Shown here: piece after piece, positions 20,948 through 31,936 of the stretch
How the letters are laid out: every line of letters begins with the position of its first letter
How positions within the stretch are numbered: position 1 is the stretch's first letter
DNA from: Curvularia sp. ZM96
Lineage: Eukaryota > Ascomycota > Dothideomycetes > Pleosporales > Pleosporaceae
Assembly (NCBI GenBank): GCA_022457065.1
Contig: JAJGBQ010000003.1
Location: 4,588,001 to 4,652,000 of the forward strand
DNA length: 64,000 nucleotides
Direction: 5' to 3'
Program-made: the position numbers and the translations under genes
The notes under the pieces: model-generated
What the model saw: the letters and a program-made list of their open reading frames with translations, nothing else
What the model was told of the DNA's origin: nothing
The model's database searches: none

Positions 20948-23133
20948 TTACAACTTGCTCTTCTCAATGCGCTTGAACAAAACATCACTATCCGGGTACG
21001 GGTCTACCGTAATGTCGTTGAGGGGGTTGAGCTCGCTAGCGCGGTGGAACAAGTCCTCATACACTTTTCCGTCTGCGCGACCCAAACTGCTGTCAAGGAC
21101 CCAGTCGTCGAAGCCCCAGGCATCTACGAGATTGACGGCGTGTGGGCGGATGTCCTTGAGCAGGCCCATGACAGTGTTTGTCCTGGCCAAGGTAATCTGC
21201 TGCTTGCTGCAGGCGCCAGAGGCATAGAACTCGGCACCTTCCTGCTCAAGAGTGTGCAGAGCGAAAAGGCGGAAGAGCTTCATCAGCACATCGAGGAGGT
21301 TCTTGTCGACCTTGCCCTCCTGCTCAATCTTCTTGAGCGTGGAGAGATTGGTCTTGACGACCATGTACTGGGCGTGGGCCTTGCTCAGGCGGTAGAAGTC
21401 AACAAGGAGGTCGTTCCATGGCTTCTTCTGCTCGTCACGGTGCTTGCTGGCCTCGAAGGCGAGGAAAGAAGTGCGCCAGGCAAAGGCAGCAACAAGATCC
21501 TCATCCGAGCCAATGATGTCAAAGGCGCACCCAATGTTGCGGCGAGAATGGAACTCGGCGAGAATTTGCGTGGTGTCGTTGGAGGGCTTTTCGCCCTTGA
21601 GGACGGAGCGGACGGACTTGAGCATCTGGAATGTATGTGAGTATAATGCAAACGAGATTGCGAGACGCAAAACTTACGTATCGAGCTACCTGCTGGGACA
21701 GCATGTAGTTGTCACCCTCCCAGGTAGGGGTAGGAAGGTAATCGGCATACCAAGGTCCAATACCGCTGAAGCTGGAGTAGCCGTGACCACCGCAGGCTCG
21801 TCGGCAGACCTCGAGACCTTCAGCTGCAATGGAACTGCTGAGCGACTTTAGAGCACAGGAAGAAGCGTGGAGATCCGCCAGCATATCACTGCCAGACTGG
21901 ACCTCCTCGGGTCCAGCACCACGATTGCTTGGTGCATTGGTTGCACTGCCTTGAGCAATCTTCTTTTGGTTCTCCTGGTACATTTCCATCATAGCCTTTC
22001 CGGTAAAATGAAGGGCAAAGGTTGCTGCGAGGAGTGGCAGCAAGCGGATCTGGACCATGGTGTAGTTGAGAACCGGTGTCTCGACTCCACCAGCTGGAGC
22101 GTCGCGATCCTGGAACTGTCGACGCACAGCACAGTAACGGGTTGCGATAGTCACACCTCGAGCGAGCGTGGCGCCGGCCTGCATGACGATCGTCGACCGA
22201 ACCCAAGTTAGGGTACCGTAGACAAGCGATGGCGCGCCTCGTCGAGCGAACTTGTTCGTGTTTGGGTCGACGTGTGTGTAGCGAGCCAACATGCTGATAT
22301 GCGGAACCTTGACGTTGTTGAACAGAAGGAAACCGTTGTCCATAGTGTTGTAGCCAAACTTTGGGCCAATGTCTCCGATATGGATGTTCTCGAGCGGCTC
22401 GTGTGTCTTGAGGTCTCGAATCTGGACGCAGAAGGGTGTTGGTCCGTACGACTTGCCATCGACGATGAGCTGAGCCATGACGATAGCGTGGTTGGCTGTC
22501 CTTCCCAATGAGCCGATCCACCACTTGCTGGCTGTGAGATGGGGCGAGTGGATGGTGAAGGTCTTGTCGTCCTTGTTCCAAGTAGCGGTTGTTTCGAGCC
22601 CGCGAACGTTGGAGCCGTGACCGAGCTCAGTCTGAGCATAGCACCCAATGATCTTGTAGTCGTTGGCTTTTGTGAGCCACTTTTCCTGCTGTTCTGGAGT
22701 ACCCTGGCCTTCGAGCGTGACCTGTGCTGCTGTCAGTATATCGCCGACTTTGTTGGTGGGCCAAAAGTACCTTGAACATGGAGTCGTGAAGACCATATGG
22801 GCCGGGCTCACTGATGAGGTCTATAGCCATGCGGAACTCTTCCAAGGTCCAGTTGTGCTGCCTCTTCAAGATCCTCAAGCGCTTCTCTCTTGCAAGCGCT
22901 TGTTCGAACCTGTCTGTCCTGCCCATGAAGTAGTTTTGTGACTTGTCGAAGACCTTCTCCGACTTGAGGATGGCGAGGATCTTTTGTCTGCGGTCGATGA
23001 CGTCCTGAGTATGTAGCAGGACCTCGAGGTCGCGGACTGGTACGTTTGAGCCGGCACGCTCGGCGGCGAGCAATTCATGGCCTTGGGGGCCCGAGGGCTT
23101 GAGCTGCTTGACCCAGTCTGGGTTTGACCTCAT
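20948..23133 (-). CDS. POX1: Peroxisomal acyl-CoA oxidase (PTS1)
   Basis: A flavoenzyme that performs the first step of peroxisomal beta-oxidation, acyl-CoA to trans-2-enoyl-CoA with H2O2. Exons on the minus strand are 23133-22771, 22721-21678 and 21625-20948 (694 residues, normal length). The N-terminal helical domain begins MRSNPDWVKQLKPSGPQGHE. The FAD/substrate core shows GCYAQTELGHGSNVRGLETT and ASKWWIGSLGRTANHAIVMA, then LPTPTWEGDNYMLSQQVARY. The C-terminal helical domain ends RIEKSKL, a canonical peroxisomal targeting signal 1. The frame is open slightly upstream through GTG; ATG 23133 is the first Met. POX1 is the yeast symbol, used here for family assignment. The gene faces away from PTC2 across a 1.5 kb shared upstream region. 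Confidence 0.95.
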
Positions 23134-24681
23134 TGTAGTGTTTGATTGAAGCACGGATTGATGGGGAAGGAACGGGGTTATGGGGAGTGAATAAGTATGG
23201 GTCCAGAGGCGAGCCTCGGCTCGATTGCAATGGTAAGGTCCATGACGCGCTAAACAAAGTCCCGAGGTCTATCTAACGCACGAGGCGCGCGCCAGCCCCG
23301 GATTACAATCAGATGAAAGTCCGACAGTGAACGAGACCGAAACCCGCGCCGTAGAACGACTCGTGGCTAGGCTCGTGATGACGCAGATGTTGTAGGCGCG
23401 CATGTGTCAGATGGAGTTTTGAGCTGGCCAATGGCGCATCTGCAACCGATTGGCCCAGTCGATTGGTAGAAGCGAGCCCTGGCAAAGCCGACTGCAGCAA
23501 TGCCGTCCCGACGTGTGTGTGCTCATCCCGACCACGCAAAGCCGGGGCGGAGTGCGCCAAGGCCGCCTGTACATAGTACATACTTGTTTACCATGATGGC
23601 TCAAAGGCGCGCAAACATGCCAGGTGGAACAAAGAGGATCCTCGTCAGCACACGGTCAACGTTGGGGTTAGCGTGTGTTGACCTGACTCTTGCAGCCTGG
23701 TCCCAGCTAGTACACAGTAGCAACGCAGCAATGTGTACAGTCCATGTGGACAGGACATGGGTTCGGCAGCAACATGGCCGCAGCCCCGTCGCAAGCGAGC
23801 ACACATGTGTCTCCAAGGGACGCTTCGAGTGTACAGCTGTCGAGAAGAGACCATTGGCCGCGCTGCATGTCTACCCGACGTACTAGGCAATGGACCCAGG
23901 CGCAGCATCTGGACCCTTTGGTATTCCGGGCTGGCGGTTCACCTGACGAGCAAACCCGCTCTGGCCATTGTGTTGAGAGACGGAGCGAGCAGGAGAAGAA
24001 GGACGGACGGAGCAGGCCGGGCATCTCGTCCGTCGTGGCGGCGAGGAGGCTGATACGGGTTCAGGCCCAGCGGCTGCGAGCGTGTGGCACGCGAGCTCAT
24101 GCAGTGGCCGTGGCCGTGGCCGAGCAAAAGCAAGCGTCAAGGCGCCCTCTGCCTGGCCTGTCGCTCGTCTCGTTGCCGTGCACAGCCTCGAGGCGGCCCA
24201 AGAAGGGGCCCACGAAGCGGCCGAGCGCGTATGTGCAGGCCGAAACGGCCAAATCAGTTGTGCAGACGAGAGCTGGTGGGGAAACGGAACAGAGAATGCG
24301 CTCCCCGTCGTCATCGCATTTGGCCTCGAACAAAACAGCCACAGCCCTTAGCGTGCACGGCCGTGCTGGCGGCTGTCAGGTAGCGGACGGCGAGCGTCAC
24401 TTTCTTGCCTACAACACCAAGAGCCCGCCTGGCCATTTTCTCTTCCCTCGGCCACCCTCAGCACGCAATTGTTTTTGCCGCCCCTCCCCTCAGGCCCTCT
24501 CTGACTCCCAAGCACGGGACTAGTCCGACTCCCGCCCGTCCCTGCGTCTACCCAACTCCCTAGTAGAACCCCCACACAACACCTATATACTGCCTGCAAT
24601 TCTATGCCCCCAACGAGGTCCCCGACCAACCCCAGATTCTCTCTCCTCCCCTCCCACAAGTCCTTTTAGGTACCGGACAAA
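23134..24681. promoter_or_regulatory. 1.5 kb divergent upstream region of POX1 and PTC2
   Basis: No gene is supported. The GC-rich central part contains long open frames on both strands (for example 23744-24523 plus and 23883-24314 minus), but they overlap each other and read as low-complexity Arg/Ala/Pro/Ser sequence, typical of GC-rich noncoding DNA. A short GGCCGT repeat lies near 24104-24122, and the last 250 bp before PTC2 are pyrimidine-rich, as in many fungal core promoters. Confidence 0.55.
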
Positions 24682-26476
24682 ATGGGTCAGACGCTCTCCG
24701 AGCCCGTCGTTGACAAGGTAATTCCTCTCTCGCCCCCCGCCCCCGCACCCGCACCGTGTGCTTCTTTCACCCTCCTTGGCCGTGGCCACGGTCGCACGCC
24801 TGGAGCTCAAACGGCGCGCATCCCATGTTACATGAAACGGCAGTGCTGAATTTTCTTCTCTGCAGAAATCCGAGAATGGCGATGGCGAGTCACTCATCTA
24901 CGGCGTCTCGTCCATGCAGGGCTGGCGCATTAGCATGGAGGACGCACACGCCGCCGTACTAGACTTCAATGCCGAAGACACCAAGGGCACCCCCGCCGAC
25001 AAGCGACTCGCCTTCTTCGGTGTCTACGATGGACACGGCGGTGACAAGGTGGCTTTGTATGCTGGCGAGCAGCTGCACAAGATTGTTGCAAAGCAAGAGG
25101 CATTCAAACAGGGAGACATCAAGAAGGCTCTGCAAGATGGCTTCCTGGCCACAGATCGCGAAATACTGTGTGGTACGTTTACTACCAGCACCGCTCTGAC
25201 CCTTGACAGCTAGCCTGATGATTACAAATAGACCCCAAGTACGAAGAAGAAGTCTCTGGCTGCACCGCATCAGTCGGTGTCGTAACAAAAGACAAAATCT
25301 ACGTCGTATGTCCACCCCGCATCCCACTCCATTACGACGCTCACGAAAAAAACAGGCAAACGCAGGTGATTCACGCACCGTCCTAGGAGTCAAGGGCAGG
25401 GCAAAGCCCCTCTCGTTTGACCACAAGCCCCAGAACGAAGGTAAGAATTATGTCAGCAGCATGCGATCGCCGCTAACAACTCTACAGCCGAAAAGGCACG
25501 CATCCAAGCCGCAGGTGGCTTTGTTGACTTTGGCCGTGTCAACGGTAACCTGGCCTTGTCGCGCGCAATAGGCGATTTCGAGTTCAAGAAGAGCGCCGAC
25601 CTTCCCCCTGAGCAGCAAATAGTGACTGCTTATCCCGACGTCGAGATACATGAAATCAACCCGGACGACGAGTTCCTGATTGTGGCTTGTGATGGTGAGA
25701 GGACACGTCTCTGGCATCGTATAGTGCTTTACTGACTAGATTCTAGGCATCTGGGACTGCCAGTCTTCTCAGGCTGTTGTTGAGTTCGTGAGGCGCGGGA
25801 TTGTCGCAAAGCAGGACCTCGCATCTATTTGCGAGAACATGATGGACAACTGCCTGGCTTCTAACAGCGACACGGGAGGCGTTGGCTGCGACAACATGAC
25901 CATGATCATTATTGGTCTGCTGCAGGGAAGGACAAAGGAGCAGTGGTATGAGGATATCGCAAAGCGGGTTGCGAATGGAGAGGGTCCATGTGCGCCACCA
26001 GAGTATGGCAAGTCAGAAGATCCAGCCGAATCTCCCAAGACGGGCGAGTAGTTCAGTTCTAATACAATCGTGTAGCCGAGTTCCGCGGTCCCGGTGTTCA
26101 CCATCGCATTGACGATTCTCCTGATGACATCGACATGGATCTCGACAGCCGCTTCCGGCCAAACAACACCAACGGCGGACGCATCATCCTCCTGGGCGAC
26201 GGCACCGAAGTTTCAACCGGAGACAATGAGACTGAGATGTTCGAGAACGAAGATGAGGACAAGGATCTGGACTCGCAAGTCAACAAGTACAACCACGAGG
26301 CCGACAACAAGTCTCGCCAGGACCGTCAAGGCACACCTGGCCCTCAGCAGGACAGCAAAGTACAGGTGACCGAGTCGCCATCCTCTGTCCAGACGGAGAA
26401 GTCTGATGCTTCTGCGCCGCCATCGAAAGAGCCTCAAGCCAAGAAGCAACCCGAGGCCGGCGTAAGCGAGAAATAG
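24682..26476 (+). CDS. PTC2: Type 2C protein phosphatase, Ptc2/Ptc3 type
   Basis: A Mg/Mn-dependent Ser/Thr phosphatase. Yeast Ptc2/3 dephosphorylate Hog1, the CDK activating site and the checkpoint kinase Rad53. Seven exons are inferred: 24682-24717, 24866-25172, 25232-25305, 25356-25440, 25488-25694, 25747-26007 and 26076-26476 (456 residues). The PP2C domain begins near residue 22 with YGVSSMQGWRISMEDAHAA and shows FFGVYDGHGG, ANAGDSRTVLG, LALSRAIGDFEFK, ACDGIWDC and GVGCDNMTMIIIGLL. A possible N-myristoylation start, MGQTLSEP, is typical of the family. The last intron (26008-26075) has a GC-AG pair (GCAAGT donor) with a CTAAT branch; splicing gives PPEYAEFRGPGVHH, while read-through stops at 26051. 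The C-terminal 100 residues are acidic and disordered. Confidence 0.95.
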
Positions 26477-27360
26477 TTCGGGCTTGCTTGACCTGGCCAC
26501 AGCATTTATATGGGGCTATGAAGACCAACGTTGATGCACATCAACATGCCGTGCCGTTTTGACGAATGTTTTTTTACTGCAAGCGATGACGGGTACTGGG
26601 TTTCCTGCAGGTTCAAAGTAGCGGGTCATGGAAACAAGCCTCACGGGACCCATGCGGGCAGTGTTACGAAATGATACCTGGCGGACTAAACCATCGCCAT
26701 TCCCTATGCCTAGCTATCCTGTTTTTGTTCTTCACGATACATTGGGTATATTCAACCAGAGTTCACGAATTATGTGTCCATACTCTTTCCCCGCAGGGGC
26801 TGCAGTCACCATGTGATGACGTCATATTTATGCGCGTGTGCTGCTACACGCATGAGCTCGAGAGCAATGCCGTCAGTGTATGCTGTTCTTTCAGGATTTA
26901 CCGATCTAACGGGAATTCCTTGAATGACGTGCAGACAAGCTTTGAGTGTGGCTCCTAGCACTGCCGTTGCTTGCGCGCTTTGCATTCCATGCGTCATCTG
27001 GACGGCATCTAGCCCAAGATTTTGACCTTTGAGAGGTCGAGTATCCACACTGGCGATACACATATTTGGCAGCCTCCATCAATCACAATTCTTACGACTC
27101 TCGGTAGTGTGGATCAGTGAGTGGAAGGCCGGAGATAATAGATGTCCAGGGTCCATCTCCGTACTTCATCACCTTCGGTCATAGTTTGCAACGGTAGTCC
27201 AAGCGTCACAATTATGGTATGACCTTGACAGATCCGGGAATAGCTAGCTGCCGGTATCAGTCAGCCTTTTTTCAGAGATACAAAAGAGTCTATCAATCAT
27301 CAATCTCAAGTTCTTCAGCACGTTCTTAACACCTACTGCACCTGCCTTATCTCTCTCATA
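26477..27360. other. Intergenic region upstream of the hydroxyacid oxidase gene
   Basis: About 880 bp without a supported gene. It contains a perfect CRE-like palindrome at 26816-26825. The last 100 bp before the start codon are pyrimidine-rich. Confidence 0.55.
26816..26825. promoter_or_regulatory. CRE-like palindrome ATGACGTCAT
   Basis: A perfect 10-bp match to the bZIP ATF/CREB site, about 535 bp upstream of the hydroxyacid oxidase start. In fungi such sites bind Atf1/Sko1-type stress regulators. Function at this position is inference. Confidence 0.4.
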
Positions 27361-28787
27361 ATGGATCCTGTCAACCCAAATCAGAAAGTCCGGACGACTC
27401 CGCAGTATGCCTTGTACCAACGGGAGAACTTTTGGAAATCAAATGAAGGAGAAACTCCAGTCTTCAACACGGGTACGGTAACATGATTTGGTGGTAAGCT
27501 CTTCGATTAACACTGAAATGGTGTACAGATCCCGGAAAGCTCGAAGAACTAGCAAAAGAGAAACTTAGTCAAGGAGGCTGGTTTTACGCCTCTTCGAACG
27601 CCGGTCAATCACGTACCCACACTGCCAACAGACAGGCCTTCTACCGGCATCGGATCATCCCGCGCATGCTAGTCGATACCAACCAACGTGATACTGCGAC
27701 TGAGATCTTCGGACACAGGGTACCTGCACCCATTGGCTTTGCGCCTGTCGGCATCAACAAAATCTACAACCCGCTTGGCGAGTTGCCTGTGGCAAGAGCT
27801 GCTGGAGCACTGGGACTGCCTTACTGCCTTTCAACAGCGGGATCGCAAAGTATTGAGGATGTGGGTCATGCCAATGATCAGGGCGTGAAGAACGGTCGAG
27901 GCGACAGCGGGACCGCTGCAGGCGGCGGCGAAAAGGGCCTTAGATTTTTCCAGCTGTACATGCCACATGACGACGAGCTTACGCGCTCACTTCTGCAACG
28001 CGCTGTTAACAGCGGATTTACAGCATGTATCCTGACAGTAGATACATGGCAACTCGGTTGGCGACACGACGATGTCGCAAACTCAAACTATGCCTTCTAC
28101 CATGGCATAGGTGCGGATCTGGGCTTGACTGACCCAGTTTTTCAGAAGAGACTAAAGGAGAAGGGTATCGATCCTGCTACCCAGCCAAACGAGGCTGGCG
28201 CCCTTTGGATTGACAACGTGTGGCATGGACGCGCGCATACATGGGAAAAAGCAGTGTGGGCAATGAAACTGTGGAAGGAGCTCAGCGGAGGGAAGCCATT
28301 TTCTCTCAAGGGCATCCAGAGTGTAGACGATGCAAAGAAGGCTGTTGACTTGGGCTTTGATGGTATTGTGGTGAGCAATCACGCTGGACGACAGGTGGAC
28401 GGGGCCGTAGCAAGCTTGGATGCTTTGGAAAAGATTGCCGATGGTAGGTTCTTCAAACATCAACCATGGTTACGTACTTTGCTAACGCCTTGAACAGCTG
28501 TCGGCGACAAAATATACGTCATGTTTGACTCTGGCGTACGGTCCGCCTCGGACGTTGTCAAGGCACTTGCTCTTGGCGCAAAGTTCGTCTTCGTCGGTCG
28601 ACTGTGGATCTGGGGTCTTTCTATCATGGGCGAGACGGGTGTCACCCATGTCATGAGGGGCTTGTTGGCGGACTTGGATATCCTGATGAATGTGGGTGGA
28701 TTCAAGAACATTGGGGAGATTACGAGAGATGCACTGGACAGTGAGCCGAAGAGCTACCAATTGTTGCCGACGGCTAGTAAATTGTAA
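27361..28787 (+). CDS. FMN-dependent 2-hydroxyacid oxidase / lactate oxidase-type, PTS1
   Basis: Exons are 27361-27472, 27529-28443 and 28498-28787 (438 residues). The family oxidises L-2-hydroxy acids (lactate, glycolate) with FMN in a TIM barrel. Visible motifs are PAPIGFAPVGINKIYNPLGE, FFQLYMPHDDELT, ACILTVDTWQLGWRHDD, KPFSLKGIQSVDDAKKA and the catalytic-His and Arg motif IVVSNHAGRQVDGA. These are followed by MFDSGVRSASDVVKALALGA and the phosphate-binding region FVFVGRLWIWGL. The protein ends TASKL, a PTS1 signal, so a peroxisomal flavin oxidase is likely, releasing H2O2. A Gly-rich insertion (GDSGTAAGGGEKG) precedes the FFQLYMPHDD strand. It lies downstream of PTC2 on the same strand, with its own 0.9 kb upstream region. 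The precise substrate cannot be told. Confidence 0.9.
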
Positions 28788-29227
28788 TGCGTGGAGGTGT
28801 ATGGAGACGATTTCTTTAACGCACAGTATAGACGCTACATGTGTCACAGGATAGGTGAATTATGCTTTATTTAGTACAAAGTCCTTTGTCACTCTTACAA
28901 CCCATTCTGCTAGGTGACTGACTGTCGCGTGGTCCAAGGCGCTAGGCCAGGATGGGCTGACCGCCGTAGGGCTGGGAGATGGTCCAAGCACTCCCGAGCC
29001 ACTCTAACTTAACTTCCTCCCCTCAATACACAGCTTCCCCTCTTGCGATTGCGACAAAACACGCACACAATATGTTTCGTTTCTTTGCGCTTGATTGATT
29101 CTGTCATTGCGCCGAATTACTCAACCAACAAAGCACTGTAGCGCTGTTTGAAGTTACGTTCTTACACTATTTGCCCTACAACCACGAGCTGGTCAGCCCA
29201 GAATTATCTCCGCGTTGACTGCCCATC
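28788..29227. other. Intergenic region
   Basis: About 440 bp between the hydroxyacid oxidase stop and the LST8 start; no coding signal. It contains a pyrimidine-rich patch near 29010-29050, likely part of the LST8 promoter. Confidence 0.55.
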
Positions 29228-30386
29228 ATGTCAGTCATTCTGTGTACTGGTACGTGGAAACGCAACTTCGCTTGGTACTAGACCACTAACTTCTGAAACA
29301 GCTGGTTACGACCACACTATCCGGTTCGCATAAGCCGAACGACGCGTTAGTCGCAATCTGTACTGACAGCTTAATGTCAGATTTTGGGAAGCGCTGTCCG
29401 GCATTTGCTCCCGCACCATCCCCCACCCCGACTCGCAAGTCAATCGCCTTTGCATCTCGCCCGACAAACGCTACCTTGCCGCCGCTGGCCATCATACTGT
29501 GAAGCTCTACGATATCAAATCTACCAACCCGAATGCGATCCTTACCTTTGACGGTCATACTTCGAATATTACAGGTGTCGCGTTCCACTGCGAGTCCAAG
29601 TGGCTAGTCACTTCATCTGAAGATGGTACGGTCAAGATCTGGGATACACGATCGGGCAATGTCCAGCGCAACTATACCCATGGAGTCCCGGTCAATGATG
29701 TAGTCATCCACCCGAATCAGGGAGAATTGATCAGCTGTGATCGCGGCGGTAACGTGAGGATCTGGGACCTGGGCGAGAACAAGTGCTCCCACCAACTCAT
29801 TCCCGAAGATGATGTCAGTGTTGCCAGTGTGACGGTTGCTAGCGATGGTAGTATGGTTTGCGCAGGAAACAATGCAGTAGGTCTGCCCTTTTCTAAAAGA
29901 TCATAAGCTTCTTACAGTGGGTTCTAACTTGAACAATAGGGTAACGTCTACGTTTGGCGTATGATCCAGCGTAGCGACACTACCTCCATCCTACCCATAT
30001 GTAAGTTCGTGGCCCATACCACCTACATTACTCGCGTTCTTCTTTCTCCCGACGTCCGCCACTTGGCCACCTGCTCCGCCGATCACACAGCGCGCATCTG
30101 GTCTGTTGATACCTCTGCTCCCCACAACGTTACACCCAACGACAACCTCCCATCTGCCAGCGAGCGCGATCCCGCGGCTTTCCCGCTAGAGACTACATTA
30201 CACGGCCACCAGAGGTGGGTATGGGATTGTGCCTTCTCAGCTGATAGTGCATACCTGGTTACCGCCTGCTCCGACCATTATGCGCGGTTGTGGGAACTGG
30301 GCAGCCAGAGCATCATTCGACAGTACAACGGCCACCATCGTGGTGCCGTCTGTGTGGCCTTGAACGATACGGCTGTTGGCAACTGA
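29228..30386 (+). CDS. LST8: TOR complex WD40 subunit Lst8/Wat1
   Basis: Lst8 is a seven-bladed WD40 propeller that binds the kinase domain of TOR in TORC1 and TORC2. Exons are 29228-29249, 29302-29323, 29381-29876 and 29940-30386 (328 residues, the usual family length). Two very short first exons (22 nt each) give MSVILCTAGYDHTIRFWEAL, which matches the conserved Lst8 start; an annotation missing these microexons would lose the first blade. Repeats visible include RYLAAAGHHTVKLYDIKS, WLVTSSEDGTVKIWDT, HLATCSADHTARIWSVD and YLVTACSDHYARLWEL. The second donor (GTTCGC) is weak, but phase 2 and the conserved protein support it. It converges on the minus-strand genes downstream. Confidence 0.95.
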
Positions 30387-31178
30387 GGTTGATGGCTTCA
30401 TTTCGTTATGAGGATCAGTGAATGATATGTGCATGAACACGTGCATTTGCATCAGCGTCGGCGTTCGGGTGGGAAACAAATATCGGATATTGGGGAGGTA
30501 ATGAAGTCAACATGGTACGGGCGTTTGGGGCGAAAACTGTCATTTCTGATTATCGGGTCCTACGTATACATCCGCCTACGTGCATAATCACACATCGCTG
30601 CCAACACGGAAAATCGGTGGCACGAATTATGGTTGCATAGCTACGAAAAGGGGCAGGGGGGAATAGAAAACATCGTCTCCCTTCGTTCAATTCCAGTCTT
30701 TTCAGTAACAAGGATACTCGATTCCTCTCATTTTTGTTGTCGATTCCTCTCCTTGCTACACAATGTGCCCACATGAAACTAAGTGAAATTTCAATGTCCA
30801 CCCCAGCGCCATGGTCGCTATGCATGATTTTCCTTCCTTCCTTTCCAAGAACACGAAACAGTACCATATGGGAAAGAGAGGAGAAAAAGAAACGACAAAA
30901 TACTAACAGCGACAACGACAACGACGTTTAAAGTCATTACCCTAGAGCAGAGAAAATAGCAAGGAAGAAGAGGAAAAATGAAACGCCCGTGCAAATGCCT
31001 CGAACAAGCATCCTCCCATACTGACACGCACAGTCATGCATGCATGCAACAAAGTCAAGTCAAGCCAAGTCATAGCCGTACAGAAAAATCCTCTTATTCG
31101 TCCCACGTTTTCTTCTTCCCACAGATACACGTCTTGCCCCTTTCCCAAACTTGCCCCCTCCTATCTCCTATACTTTTT
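30387..31178. other. 3' intergenic region between convergent genes
   Basis: About 790 bp with purine- and pyrimidine-rich patches (for example A/G-rich at about 30860-30980). No gene is supported. Confidence 0.55.
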
Positions 31179-31868
31179 CTATTTGCCCAACAAGGCCGAG
31201 AACCAAGACGACAAATTCTTGCCTGGCGAATTGGAAGTGGGAGAAACCAGGCCAGTAGCTGATTCCGGCTTGGGGTCTGATATTTCTTCGCTGCTCTTGC
31301 TAATTGGGGTGGCGTGAGAATGGTCAAGGCTGCGTCGTTGCATGTTTGGCGATGGCGATGAGATTGATTTTCTGGAGATGCTTGAGTGAGGGGATGGAAG
31401 AGGCGTGTCGGTGTTGTTGTGAAGTAGAGGTACTGTGGCGCTGTGGCTGTGGAGATGAGATATGAGGGAAGGACAGGAAGAAGTGGTAGAAGAGAAAGGT
31501 GGTTTCGGAGATGGAGAGGAGGCGGACAGTAAAAATGTAGTTGTTGGTATAGTATCTAATTTGGCCCCAGACATGGGGATAGATAGTTCTCGCAAGGATG
31601 TGTTTCCTTGTTGTTCCATCAACGGCACTGTGTCGTCGATTCGAGACTCGGTTTTTCCTACTAGACTGGTCGTCGAGGTAGGTGGCGGGTCCAACCTCAC
31701 CGCGGCAGACGAGGATGTACGCGTAGTTGGAGAAATTGCTGCTGTCCCAGGAAGCTCTGGGCCCGTGATTGCTGCGGACCTCATCTGCACATACAGCGGA
31801 ACATGGCCGGTTTTTACCCAAGGCCGAGTCGTGAAGCGGCTCTGCGGCAGATCTAAGAAGCCAAACAA
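31179..31868 (-). CDS. Hypothetical low-complexity protein (uncertain)
   Basis: An open frame of 229 codons starting 68 bp after the BUD6 stop, on the same strand. It begins MFGFLDLPQSRFTTRPWVKT, is very rich in Ser, Thr and Pro, and ends with the more ordered NSPGKNLSSWFSALLGK. No domain is recognised. A 141-codon ORF lies antisense within it (31462-31887). It could be a small disordered protein, or the chance-open 3' region of BUD6. Kept because of its length and the structured-looking C-terminus, but at low confidence. Confidence 0.35.
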   Translation of the reverse strand: MFGFLDLPQSRFTTRPWVKTGHVPLYVQMRSAAITGPELPGTAAISPTTRTSSSAAVRLDPPPTSTTSLVGKTESRIDDTVPLMEQQGNTSLRELSIPMSGAKLDTIPTTTFLLSASSPSPKPPFSSTTSSCPSLISHLHSHSATVPLLHNNTDTPLPSPHSSISRKSISSPSPNMQRRSLDHSHATPISKSSEEISDPKPESATGLVSPTSNSPGKNLSSWFSALLGK

Positions 31869-31936
31869 ATTAGCTCTGTCTGTGTGAGGTTCCCAAGAAA
31901 GGAAGGCTAAGAATAAAGATAAAAGGTGGTAGTTGT

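Noticed and set aside
23744..24523. 259-codon plus-strand ORF and overlapping 143-codon minus-strand ORF upstream of PTC2
   Set aside because: Both lie in GC-rich DNA, overlap each other, and read as Arg/Ala/Ser low-complexity sequence without motifs or splice support.
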